Shown here: one piece after another, positions 34,591 to 46,364 of the stretch | Position numbering within the stretch: the first letter of the stretch is position 1 | Layout of the letters: the number at the start of each line of letters is the position of its first letter | Source: Gnetum montanum | Lineage: Eukaryota > Streptophyta > Gnetopsida > Gnetales > Gnetaceae | NCBI GenBank assembly: GCA_015680685.1 | Contig: MNCI01002932.1 | Span: 421,561 to 485,560 of the forward strand | Direction: 5' to 3' | Length of the DNA: 64,000 nt | Program-made: the position numbers and the translations under genes | Notes under the pieces: model-generated | Seen by the model: the letters and a program-made list of their open reading frames with translations, nothing else | What the model was told of the DNA's origin: nothing | Databases searched by the model: none

Positions 34591-37061
34591 ATGGCCCTCA
34601 AAGCACGTATGTGTTGTTTTTACATTGGTTTTTTCCTGTGTTTTTACCCGGTTTTATCGTTTTCTTCGGTGAGTTTTTCATCATGTTATGATTGACTCTG
34701 TTTTCGCTCGTCTGTTCAGTGCTTGCCTCAGATGTGCCGTATTTGGATAATCCCGCCATTGACATCGCCGCCCCGCCGGCGCCTGCGAGCACCGCAATCT
34801 CCAACGGTGTGTTTCTAACCGTGCCTCACTGATGAAGCGTTTTTTATCTAATCAAGAAGAAGTTTCTTCTTTGCTTTTTGCTGAAATTTTCATTCAAATT
34901 CATGTGATTTTTTCTGGCTGAGAAAACTCAGAAAAGTGATTTGGTGAACGTTTGAATCTGTTGTTTTCCAGGCGTTAGCCGGACGCGCCTGCAGAGCTGC
35001 TGGAGGCCCTGCGCCCGCTTCGTGGCCGTGGGCCACCGCGGCAGCGGCATGAACAAAGCAGTTTCTCCGCAGAAGAGAATGCAGGAAATGATGGAGAATA
35101 CCGTTCTTTCGTTCAACACTGCGTCGAAACGCGGCGTTTCGTTCATCGAATTCGACGTGCAGGTGACGTCAAGGCGATTTAAGATTAGAGATGGTTGTCA
35201 CAGTATTTAGAACAGGATTTCTGAAAGGGCCGGTTTGACTGGATCCTAATAGCGGCTCTGACTTTGATGTGTTTCTTGCAGGTCACTAAGGATGGCCGTG
35301 CCGTCGTGTTCCATGACGATGTGATCATTACGAAGGATAATGTGAGTATTTCCGATTCAACGGTTCCTTGTATGCTTGGAATTGATATGAAAGCAAATTC
35401 CTATGAGTTTTTGGTTTGAAAAGTTGAAGCTATTGTGGTTTTAAGTTTTGAAACTTCGAATAAAGAAAACTGAAAGTTTTTCGAAGAACCTTCTCTATCT
35501 CGAATTTTGAATTGCAGCGTATTTGAATTTCGCAAATTGCGTTTCTTAAACTTTGAAGTAAAACGGAAACCGTAGGGTCGTGTTGGCAACGTATCTTTCT
35601 GGCCATTCGGCTTGGGGAAAGAATTCCCTATCGTAATTTAAAGAATTGTATTCTTTCTTCATATTTGTGGTAGAGCCAGTAACTTACATCATTAGTTTGT
35701 CGTGGCAGGACTCTGTAGTTGAAAAGAGAATTGACGAGCTCACGCTAGCGGAGTTTCTATCGTACGGATTCCAAAACCAGAGGCTGCAGGTTAACGTTTG
35801 TGTCACATCCGATTCGTGAAAGCTTAATATTGAGAGGATTTATATGTGGAATAGGGGCTCACTTGTTTGTGTCGTTTTCAGGTCGGAAAACCGCTTTTCA
35901 GGAAAAGCAAGGATGGACGGATTCACGAATGGAATGTTTCCGTTGACGACAGTCTCTGTAGCTTGCGTGATGCCTTTGAGAAAGTGGATCGCTCTCTCGG
36001 CTTCAACATAGAGCTCAAATTCGACGATGAATTTCGATACCCCGAGGAATTGCTTCGCTACAAATTACAAGTCATTCTAGATGTAAGACAATTACAAAAG
36101 TTTTTGTAATTCAGAAAAGATTTGTATAAAAAGTAGCTTGCTTTGATAAAAGTAACTTCTAAGGAAAACCAATTGAAGAGGTATATTTTTCATTTCACAG
36201 GAAGTGTATCAGAGCGCTAACGGAAGACAACTATTTTTTTCGTCCTTTCATCCGGACGCTGCGCTTATGTTCCGCAAAATGCAGAGCTGTTATCCTGTAA
36301 GGAACTGAACTTTTCCAGGAAAAATGCATCGTTTTTTACAGCAACGCATCATGGATGAAGGTATTATTTTTGAAAATGCTCATCTGGGCCTTCCATTATG
36401 CTGCAGGTATTGTTTCTGACAAACGGAGGGACAGAGACTTATACGGATCCTCGAAGAAATTCCTTGGAGGCAGCATTGGAGCTCTGCCTAGCAGGCGAGC
36501 TTAATGGCATTGTTTCAGAAATCAAAGGCATTCTTCGAAATCCAGCATTCATTTCAAAGGTCAAGGATTCCAATCTCTGCCTTCTCACCTACGGCGACCT
36601 TAAGTAAGCACGCTTAGCTTCACTTTCAAAACTATTATTCTGAAATTGTCTTCTGAATCCTTTGCTAATTTAAAGCTCGATTCCTTTTCGGAATTTAACC
36701 TACCTATTAGTAACTTCGAATCCTTTTTGAATTAACTTAAACGAAAATTCTTTACCAGCATAAACTCATCTTCTTCTGGCAACATTGACATATTTGCAGC
36801 AATACGCCTGAGATCGTGTACCTGCAATATATGCTCGGTATAGAGGGAGTCATAGTGGATCTAGTTGAAGACATCGCAGCATCCATTGCTGGCTACGTTG
36901 GAAGCGATGGAGGCAAAATGAAGTCAACCGATGCTTCCGAGGCAGGCGATGTCGAAATTTCGCCCAGTTCAGACCCGTCGCAGAATCTTTTTCCGCCGAG
37001 CTTTTCCACGCGAGAGCTCTCGTTCATATTGAAACTCATACCGCAGCTTATCCAAAGTTAA
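34591..37061 (+). CDS. Glycerophosphodiester phosphodiesterase (plant GDPD1-3 type), nine exons
   Basis: Hydrolyses glycerophosphodiesters to glycerol-3-phosphate and an alcohol, recycling membrane phospholipids and phosphate. Exons: 34591-34606, 34720-34806, 34972-35162, 35282-35341, 35709-35789, 35882-36082, 36201-36296, 36407-36603, 36800-37061. All introns are GT-AG, and together they give 396 codons plus TAA. Residues 51-60 are FVAVGHRGSG (catalytic His56-Arg57); EFDVQ holds Glu94/Asp96; VFHDD holds His109; FNIELK holds Glu189. SSFHPDA (226-232), FLTNGGTE and a C-terminal LSFILKLIPQLIQ are typical of the plant family. The start MALKALLASDVP matches the family N-terminus, which supports the tiny 16-base first exon. 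Residues 1-50 may be an organelle-targeting region; Arabidopsis GDPD1 is reported as plastidial. No stops or frame breaks were found. Confidence 0.93.
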
Positions 37062-37242
37062 TTAACGTTTTCTGTCTGCGCTTGATGAATGTATTCTTTC
37101 ATCTTCCCGGATGCATTGTTGTATACTAGTCTTTTGTTCAGGGAATGTAGCCTGGATGCAAAACGACATTTACAGCTCAGCGAAACACCACAGCCTTGTA
37201 CTTTACAGTATTCTTTTGTTTGCAGTATAGTGTAAACTTTAA

Positions 37243-37248
37243 AATAAA
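37243..37248 (+). terminator. Polyadenylation signal of the GDPD gene
   Basis: AATAAA about 180 bases after the stop codon, the first canonical signal downstream. The 3' end is expected shortly after. Confidence 0.55.
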
Positions 37249-37269
37249 AACGGTGATTTAATCAATGCC

Positions 37270-38298
37270 GTATCCTCTCGCATTGCAGCGCTCTTAAAGA
37301 GTATCATTTTCTTGATCGGTAACCAAGACTGTTAGCTTGGATGGTTAACTAAGTTCAAAAATCGGTATTATGAATTTTTTAACAAAACGTGATACAAAAG
37401 GATGGGAGGGGAGTCAGCGTTAGGTTGGTAGGTGGCTGTAAAACCTTATGAGTTCTTTTTCCTTGAAGATGTTAGGGTGTGGAAAATAAGAAAAAAAATA
37501 ATCAAAGAATATTTGAAGAAATTACAAATAAACAAAGATCTAGCTTTTTATATAGGTGAATAGTGAAAAAGAACTCATGCGGCTTACCTTATGCAACTTG
37601 CCATGAGATGTGGTTTAGTTGGTTATTAGTGTAGCGGTGTGATGAGGAATGTATGTGGAAGCTTATTTCTTCAAGATTTGATCTTAAATTTAATTTTTGT
37701 CAAATTGTGAGTGAACTATGACCTGTAGTATATTCTAATGTGACTATGATTAATGGGGAAGGTTGTGGTAATTTTTAAAATTTAATTATTAGTTCTATGA
37801 GTTGGCCATGATTCATATTCAAATTTTCATGAATTGCAACTTGTGGTTGGATCATGATAGTTGTCATGAGTTGAACGTGATTGGTAGTAAGAAGAAATTG
37901 ATAATTTTGCAACTCATGGTGGAGAGAACACTAGATTCATGAAATTATCAATAGAAACATTTTGAATCAATAATTCTTCTAATAACTTTGACTTAAGTTT
38001 GTTTGACTTTGAACCTTTCCAAAAAGATTGAGATTACTAGACTCTCAAATTATTTTTAGAGATTTATTTTAGTTCTTGATGCTTTAAGGAGATGGTGCTT
38101 CAAATTGGTTTAATTTGCTTCAATAGCATATTTTGATACTTTAATAAATGTATGATATATATAAATTTAATGCTTCAAAATTCATTGATATCGATCATCT
38201 AATTCATCAAGTTTATGAAGTTATCAAGTCTTCATCAAAACATGATGTTGCATCACGTTTTTTCAAGTTACAAAGAGCAATAAGGGGCAATATACATC
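37270..38298. other. Intergenic DNA downstream of the GDPD gene
   Basis: AT-rich, no gene and no match to the LTR families in this window. Confidence 0.5.
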
Positions 38299-38852
38299 AC
38301 TTGGGACTACAATTTTTGAGGCCTAAACTTTAAAATAACGAATATTTATTTTGCATTTGGGACCATTTTAAGTTACATTTGTCCATCAAATGCTTTTAAT
38401 TTTATTTTTAATAAAACACACTTCCTACTTTTCATAATTTTTAATAATATTTTAATAGAAAATTTATTAAAGAATTCATCCTAATGTTTCTTTCTTGATT
38501 TTGAAAATTAATTAGTGTCTTCATTCATTTCATATGCACCTTATTTTGTGACAATTTCCTCCTTTAAGGTACTACACTTGCTTGGGACCTAAATTTTTTT
38601 TAAAATGAAATTTTATTTGTATTTGGAATCATTTTAAATTACATTTGTACATTAAATGATTTTAATTCTATTTTTAATAAAACATGACTTTTGGCCTTTC
38701 ACTTCCCATTTTTCATAGTTTTTAATAATGTTTTAATGGAAATTTTATTAAAAATTCATCCTAGGATTTCTTTCTTGGTTTTAAAAATTAATTAATGTCT
38801 TCATTCATTTCATATGCATCTTATTTCATGATAATTCCCTCCTTTAAGGCAC
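38299..38852. repeat. Tandem duplication, two units of about 270-280 bases
   Basis: Unit 1 (38299-38580) and unit 2 (38581-38852) share the order CTTGGGAC, ATTTGGRAYCATTTTAAR, TTTTAATAAAACA, CATTTTTCATARTTTTTAAT, TTTCTTTCTTGRTTTT and CCTCCTTTAAGG. Clearly diverged, so the duplication is old. Confidence 0.75.
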
Positions 38853-39324
38853 AATGAGAAGTGTAATCTTCAAGTTCTTCTTATAGGCTTAATGTTGAAC
38901 AATCTTTTCTTTGGAGATTTTTCTTCTATCTTTGAATCTTGCTGCTAGTTCTTACTTTTGTTCTTCTTAAATATCTTCCAAATCTTGATTTTGCTTTTAA
39001 CATGTGGTTTTGTTACTTATTTTTTTAAAGTTATGATGGTAATGTCTTCATTAGGATTTTGTTCATCTTCATCTTCAAGTACATCTTCAACTTTAACTTA
39101 AGTTTGAATTATATTAGCAACTTGAGTTAGTTCAACATTTAAAGAGGGCATAGCATCAAGTTAGTAGATTTAATTAATCATTAAAAACTCAGAAAAAATC
39201 TTTTCTTAGCTTGAAAAATAAATCATAAAAATTCCTTACTCTATCCTCCTTTTGGCCTCTTTTTCTTACCTTGTAAAATACCTTTAACCGTAAGCATTCC
39301 TTTTGGCATCATCTGTAGGTTTGA

Positions 39325-39342
39325 TCCCCGACAACAGTGCCA
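39325..39342 (-). other. Primer binding site (tRNA-Asp) beside LTR H
   Basis: The plus strand TCCCCGACAACAGTGCCA matches the tRNA-Asp 3' end with three transitions and lies one base from the LTR, as in the other elements. Confidence 0.8.
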
Positions 39343-39343
39343 A

Positions 39344-40301
39344 TGATGAGCGGTGAGTGTCCTCCACACTCAACCATATGAATCACAAGTGTTCACATGT
39401 AATCCGATTAAATTCCGTAGATAGATTTAGTGTAGTATCTAGATCATTAAGTGTTGATCATAGGTCACTATCTTCTCACCTAAACTAGTGGTAGCTCTAT
39501 CACGTATGATTTATGATGTTGTTGGGACATTAAACTAACTTAAATAATAACATAGAAATTAATCCTTTAATCTAATTAATAACAAGAAGATAAATGCTAA
39601 GTTAGCCTAAGAGCGATAGTGTATGTTCCTAGTTTGTTGTACACATCCTCAACTCACATATTTACTATTAGGATTACCAAGTGTTATGCTACTAAGCAAA
39701 CTAATAAATAACATTGATGGGTTTACGAAGTGAGTACATAGTTGCATTCGAAATTGGTTGCACTCATTCTGCCAATTGATTAATATGCATGAAAATGTAA
39801 ATATTAACTAAGTACACAAAAAGTAAATTACAATAAAAGTAAATCTATTCTAAGTCAAAGAACTACAATAAATATGAATCAATCTTGATCTTATTGTCAT
39901 TCATGAAATGTATCCAAGTACAATGTTACTCAAATAAGACATTGTACAATTGACTCAAATCCACGTTGCAGACGCTTACTGACTATTTGCTAAGATTATG
40001 AAAAGAAAAGTGCAAGAGTTCAACTACACTATTGACTAAATGGTGCTAAATATGCAACAAATACTCACATATTTATAGGTAAATAAAGACATTGTGTCGA
40101 TGCATATGCATTAATTTATTTGGTTGTGTCAATGGAGATACATCGACATAGCTAGGTTATAGCAAATGCAATGTACCATCTATGATATAGAAGATGCGAT
40201 GCAGCATCTATAATGTAGTAGTCAACTGAGATATGTTAATGTAGATGTGACATAGCATCTATGATATAGCATGATATACTTAACAAAACAATGCTTTTTC
40301 A
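39344..40301 (-). repeat. LTR H of a minus-strand element
   Basis: The plus strand runs TGATGAGCGGTGAG to TTTTCA. It has the conserved end (CTCAACCATATGAATC), U5 GATTACCAAGTG motifs, the CAATCTTGATCTTATTGTCATTC polyadenylation block, and U3 with CATCGATG/GATATAG-type repeats (40095-40270). It has a primer site on its left and the 3'-leader motif AAAAACTCATCCTCGAG on its right, so it looks like an LTR shared by two interiors. Confidence 0.75.
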
Positions 40302-41622
40302 TATCCTACAAGAGACTAAAAACTCATCCTCGAGTTACATATAAATAGATGAAGTTCTATTACAAAAATTGTGTGGTGACCAAGACTAGATTGGCTACCA
40401 TTACAAAACTTGAATGTTGCATTACATAATTTTATCCTAGTGGATGTATTACAAAATTACAATAAAACTAGACAGACATCAAAGTTTATAAAATTGTATA
40501 AGTGTTTAAAAAATCCATCAATGATGAATCTTCATGATGTTGATAGGACTGACAATTTTTCCAAACTTGGTTATGATGGTGATGTTTCTCTATTATGCAA
40601 AACTTTTTGAATGATAGACTAAAATTTCTCCTCAAAATCCCATGGATCTAGCAAACATGTGATGTTTGAGCTTTAATTATTGTATATACTATTTGTCTAT
40701 GGGCATATCCTCCTATATCCTTCTTTTGGCCTCTTTTCCTTGCCTTGTAAAAGACCTTCAAACTTAGATATTCCTTTTGACATCGTCTATTATCACCAAA
40801 GAATCAATGTTAGTTTTGATAATTTTTCCTTAATGATTAACCCCTTCCAAATCCTTGGTTAGCTCAAAATTAGAAAAAATTTAGCATTTAGGCTCAAGGT
40901 GATTACAAAATAATGTTTCCAAGGCTCTGAGGTAACTAAAAACATCAAGTTGTTTAAGTCATTTTGATTATTTTTACTATTAGTTATCATAATGTTCAAA
41001 AATTGGGTGTTAGAAAAATTTCAAAAAATCATATCCTTAGCCCCAAAAATAAATGAGTTCAACTCCAAAAGATCACAAATTTTTGAACAATTGAAATCAT
41101 AGGTCTAGTCCACAAGATATTTTAAATGTATTGGAATATTGAAAATCATGAAGTTCCAAGATGGCCAAGTAATATTGAATTTGAAGAATAGTTTAATATA
41201 AAAGCATTAAATTAATCAAAATAGATGACAAGTGTCCCAAAATCATGCATAAATTTAGAAAAGTTGTCCATGATATCGTTGAAGATGTGATGTAGTTCAA
41301 AGTCATGATCAATAAAAGTAATGCAAGTGGATCCTCCCAAAGTAGGTTCCTCTCATAATGCCCTTGCATAACCACTCCTATAGATGTCTATGGATACCTT
41401 AGTAGTTCAATGTGAATCATTCCTTTATTCCAAACAACACAAAATCACCTTGGTTAGGATCCTGAACTATACTCTACAAAATCGTTAGGTACACAAGTGC
41501 TTGCAGCAATGAGGTAAACAATGGGATGAGAAGGGATTGCAAAGATTAGGACATGAGGTACTTTACCATGTCCACAATAGGTTTTAATGTTAATTATGGT
41601 TAAAATGACCATCACACCTATT
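40302..41622 (-). mobile_element. Interior of element H (spacer and 3' leader)
   Basis: Minus-strand 3' leader and spacer. The S2 block (complement of AAGTGGATCCTCCCAAAGTAGG, about 41325-41350, with a following CATAATGCCCTTGCATAACC) is clear. No gag, pol or ORF2 was recognised. Element F is inserted at 41622, and the H interior resumes at 47856 with two S1 blocks. Confidence 0.6.
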
Positions 41623-42476
41623 TGATGAATCGTGATTCATTAGGCACTGATATTGGACCCACGATATCGCGTACGCGATATCATGGCCTGGCTAGCAATA
41701 TTGGATGCACGATATCGTGACTCCTGTGCGGGCCTATAAATACACATGTAGGCACAAGGAGTTGGAATGAAGTTCTTAGAGTCAGTCAGTAGTTCATTTT
41801 AGAAGCTAGCTTTCATTTGTAGTTCTTCTCAACCCTTTTCCCCCAGTGCATACCTACAGTGTGATGATTGTAATTGTACAGCACCTTTATTCGAGTGTGA
41901 CATACTTGGACATGCACATCACCAGAAATAAAGATCGAGATTACTTCATCATTGCAGCATTCATTTAGTTTAATTATTTAACTATTATTTATTGCTTTCG
42001 TAATTAATCTCTCTCTACCTTCCTCTCCTATCCCTGTTAGTAAACACGAAATGAGTACGACTTAATCACGAGCATTTAAGTGTGACTACTTGGTATCCTA
42101 GTAGCATACCTAGGACATGCGCTTGGTAATCCCAGCAATAATACATGAGGTCCAAGATGTGTACGGATGATTAAGGAATGGATGCTCATCACACTTAGGC
42201 TATCTTAGACTCTCTTCATCCTTTTCCTCTTAGCTTAACAAGTTATTTTCCATTGCCTCTAGGAGTAGCACTAGTTTAGGACTACATCATACACCTCACC
42301 TTGGACTAAACCATACGTGAAAAAGCAAATACTAGTCCAGGTGGGAAGATAGCAAACTACACTCAACGAGTAACTACCTAGATATCACAACTAGCCCATC
42401 TGTGGAGTTTGATCGGATCGTGCATGAAACGCTCATATTCGTATGGTTGAGTGTAGGGGTACCTCACCACTCATCA
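41623..42476 (+). repeat. 5' LTR of element F
   Basis: TGATGAATCGTGATTCATTA tip, GATATCG array 41647-41720 (with GCGTACGC centre), TATAAATA 41735-41742, AATAAAGATCGAGATTAC block, end ACCACTCATCA. Confidence 0.92.
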
Positions 42477-42477
42477 T

Positions 42478-42495
42478 TGGCTCCGTTGCCGAGGA
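42478..42495 (+). other. Primer binding site (tRNA-Asp), element F
   Basis: TGGCTCCGTTGCCGAGGA, two mismatches to the perfect tRNA-Asp complement. Confidence 0.88.
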
Positions 42496-42609
42496 TGGTG
42501 CTAGTTGTTTAGATTAGTTATATCACACAAGATCACTGTAACAAAGTATTCACGATATATCTCTTAGAAAAGAAATTAATTTTAATTAAGTCACACACAA
42601 TTCACAACA

Positions 42610-44890
42610 GTGTCTCTCTCATAAGACTTTGACAACGCAACAACAAGTAAGGCAATTCATTGGAGAACCAAAAAATTATATGATGATGAAGAGAAAGTTT
42701 GGAGTACTCAACCTTATGTAGGAGTCCCTTACGTTCATGAACACCCCAATGATACTCAAAGACTTTCGTCATCCAACTCTAACACCTCTAGTAAGGATGA
42801 GACATCCCATAGAACGAGGAGGCTTGAAAGGCTTAGGACCTTCTCGATAACTAACAAGAACTTATTTGGGGATGATTGGAAGACTTACAAAAGTCATAAA
42901 AAGTTTTACAGTTCCCTCTCTTCCTCTACTCCTTCAACGTCAAATTGTGACATGGATGACTATCTTTCAAGGGATTGACATAGAACTAAAAATTGAGCTC
43001 ACAAAGAAAATCTAGAATGCCAACATGAACAAGGACAACATCATCCCAATACACAAACTCACAACCCACTCAGTGATGATGAACCCCTACTGGCCACTAA
43101 GATCCTAATGCCTATATAGGAGGCTATTCAAATATCCCACAGGCATCGCAAGAAAAGCTGTCTACCCAGGCTTGGCTTAAACAACTTTCCTAAGTTTTTC
43201 GGAGGCTATGATCTAGATCTACAACATCATCTACAAGCCTTCTACGATGCCTATGTATGGAAAAATATTGATAATGGATGGAAAAAACTTAAGCTTTTTC
43301 CTTTGACACTCATTGGTCAAGAAAAAGTGTGGTACAGATCATTAAAACCAAAATCAATCTGTAGTTGGCCAACAATGGTAGAACTCTTTACTAAATGATA
43401 TCAAACCTATGCGAGAGTGTCAGCCTTGAGGAGACAAATCCAAGAGTGGAAACAAGTGCAACATGAACCCTTGGACATGGCCTTATAAAAGATATTATGC
43501 ACTGTTAAACAATTGCTCAGGCCATGGGTTCTCCGAGGAAAGGCCAATGTACCATATCATAGATGGGCTCCATAATGAAACAAGGGAGATCCTAGAGATG
43601 TATGCCCGAGGTCAACTATATGAGCTACAAACCCATCAATTCCAAGAGCTTATCAAGCGGGTAGCAAAAGAAGAAGAAGAAATGGCTAAATGGGATAATG
43701 CTGAAAAATCTCAGCAGGCCCAAAAATCAACAAGGGCCCATGATTATGAAGAGGAGAAATCAACTCACCGCAAGGAGGTGGAACCATCTTTGCCAATACT
43801 ACAATCATTGGATGAAGTTGAGGCAAAGATCAATAGGATGATGGAATGGATACATGAAAAATGTGGAGAATATGCCAACACTATTAGAAGTAGAATTATG
43901 ACAACCCAAGAAATAGGAAAAAACACCTGTAGACAATTAGAAAGAGGGGTTGAAGAGAATACGAACTTAACTACTAATCATACGTATCAATGTAACATTT
44001 GCTTGTACGATCACCCCAAGGGACAATGCCCAATCGTGTCACATTTATATGAGCATTGGGGAAGAATGTTACATCCAGAGTTTATGTAGAATTACTGTGT
44101 TCAATCACAGTGGCAACAATCCCAATCATGGGGGAGGCCATCCCCAAACTGGTTACACCCTTCATACCATCTGAACCTAAGTGCTTATCAAGTTCAACAT
44201 CTTGTTTCCCCAACTGGGTCAACATCCTCTATCTTGCCACATTATTATTATTCTCCTCAATACTATCAACCTGTATCCTCACCAACAAGACCACCACCTT
44301 GGATACCTTACACTTCTCCTCAATTTCAAAATTCTCATCCTTCAACTCCTTCTACATCGCCACCAATTGTACCCAAAGGATTTGCACCACAACATCAACC
44401 CATGAACGTTACTTGTGCTTCTATTGTCAAAAGTAGTGGGAATCTTCCATAACATCATAGGCATCCCTTCTTTAGATGTGACTATAGAAAGGGACATCAC
44501 AATTCAGAAACCACTGCATCCGCCAACTTAGCACAAGTCCAATACTATGGTGCATCTTCCTCTTCAAACCCAATGCCTCATGTTACCTTATTAGGGCCAC
44601 CACTCAATACTCCAACAACCATGTGGTCCAATGAATATAGCCACATGGGGAGACATGTTGATCCTTACATACCATTTTACAGTCGCAAGTACCATAGTGG
44701 GTCAACTCCTTATAAATTAACCACATCTTATAACTTGCCCCACTATGTCAACTCTAATCAAGTGTGTAATCCCCAATGCAGTACGTATGATTGGGTCCTA
44801 ATATTTCCAACATGCAAGGATCCTAACCTTCCATTTATTAATTCTAGCTATGCTCAATCATTTAGTTATGGGGGGTATCCCCCATTCTAA
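42610..44890 (+). pseudogene. gag pseudogene of element F
   Basis: Colinear with C, but the start ATG is changed to GTG (42610) and the fifth codon is a stop. Then HWRTKKLYDDEEKVW; a Ser/Thr-rich insert (42770-43020) absent from C; capsid core 43200-43620; then the longest surviving open stretch, 43463-44089 (208 codons: GHGFSEERPMYHIIDGL, helical linker, intact zinc knuckle CNICLYDHPKGQC at 43996-44034). The Pro/Tyr/His-rich tail (PHYYYSPQYYQPVS) changes frame and ends after SYGGYPPF at TAA 44888-44890. Confidence 0.88.
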
Positions 44891-46364
44891 CAACAGCAGA
44901 ATTAATAAATTCTTTCCTTTTCTTTAATTTTACAATTTTTTGTTTTCCAGTTTTTCATCTTTCAATTTATTGTTTTGTCATTTTTTTTTATCTTTTTATG
45001 AGTAATCTCATCTACGAATAAAACACNCTCAACTTTCAATTTATTGTTTTGTCGTTTTTTTTTTATCTTTTTATGAGTAATCTCATCTACGAATAAAACA
45101 CTCATGTGACTCGTTGGTTGATGTGTTGTTCTATGCTATCAAGTCTTGAGTAACTAATTATTTAGATAGCAAGCCCATCACATCCATCCACTCATTCTAT
45201 TAATAAGAGGTTCTACTCTGGGTACAATGATATTCTTTTCATCATAAAAACTTAAAAGTAATTTTGTGCTCATTATGCCTAAAGCCAAAAATGATGGACT
45301 AAGAAGGAATGGCCAGGGTGTAACATCAAAGGCACTTGTTGATTCTCTTTGGTGATATTTGTAAGGTGCTATCATGTAGCCTGGTTATACTAAGATCCTT
45401 GTAGATCTAACAAAAAATGGGAGTAAGAGTAATGAAGGCACTCAATAAAAAAAACCCAATGTTATTCTAGGGGGTCCCACTAGAAAGACATGCACCCATG
45501 CCTGAAGTTAGGCAGCTTCTCTAGATTACACATCAGAAAAAAAGAAAAGAGAAGATAAAGTGTGCCAAAGTGGCCAAACAAAAACAAATGTGCCACAACA
45601 AAATTCCAAATCACTCCTCCCTTGAACAAAACTCCAAGTGATTGTACGCCTTGCTATCATGATGCTCTTATGGTTGTCCATCATTGAATGAAGTAATGCG
45701 ATGTCACTGATCGGAGGATGGCCTTGGTCTTGATTTTGGAGTGATAGGCTAATGACAGATTAATCATGCCCTACACTTAAGATTCATTGTGCCTTGGATT
45801 AGTTACCTCATGTTCCAATCTCTACAATCCCTTCTACAATTTGCCTCATCTCTCTGTTCATGTATTTGTGACTTATGTCTTATGTAGCATTGAATTCATA
45901 CCTCATCACAGTGGTATCTGCATGTGTGTGTTTTGTGGAACTGGTGTGGATTACATTTTAAGCCTTCTAGTGCCTATGGACATTTTAAGGTGTGGTTACG
46001 TAAGGGCATTATAGGTAGGAACCTACTTTGGGGAGGACCCACTTGTGTGACTTTTGTAATTTGTACATGTTGCACACCACCACATCATTTTATACACTCT
46101 GAGTACTTCATTGCCAAATCTATTCTTACCTTTGTCATCATTTTGTCAAATGTTCTTCAAAACCATTATGTGTCCTTTGATGTGTCACGTAAACAAACCA
46201 GGTCCGACATTAAACTTTTAGGGAAACTTCCTTGAAAAAAATTTCTAACTCTAAAATCACACTAAGCAAAGAATTCAACATTTACTAAAGGCAATAAGTA
46301 AGGTATGAAATAATTGAACTTCTTTCAATAACCTTACTAATAATTAATTTTTGTGTGATTATAG
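44891..46364 (+). other. Spacer between gag and ORF2 (element F)
   Basis: Contains S0 (45311-45354), S1 TAGAAAGACATGCACCCATG (45481-45500) and S2 (45975-46045). A 60-70 base duplication straddles the N at 45027 (44965-45026 repeated at 45030-45100), an assembly artefact. The final 62 bases form the intron-like segment ending GTGATTATAG. Confidence 0.7.

Noticed and set aside
34235-34691. Open frames of 75-95 codons in the GDPD promoter and first exon
   Set aside because: They overlap the TATA box, the leader and the spliced gene, and have no family resemblance.
38148-38333. 61-codon frame downstream of the GDPD gene
   Set aside because: AT-rich, no recognisable motif, and runs into the tandem repeat.
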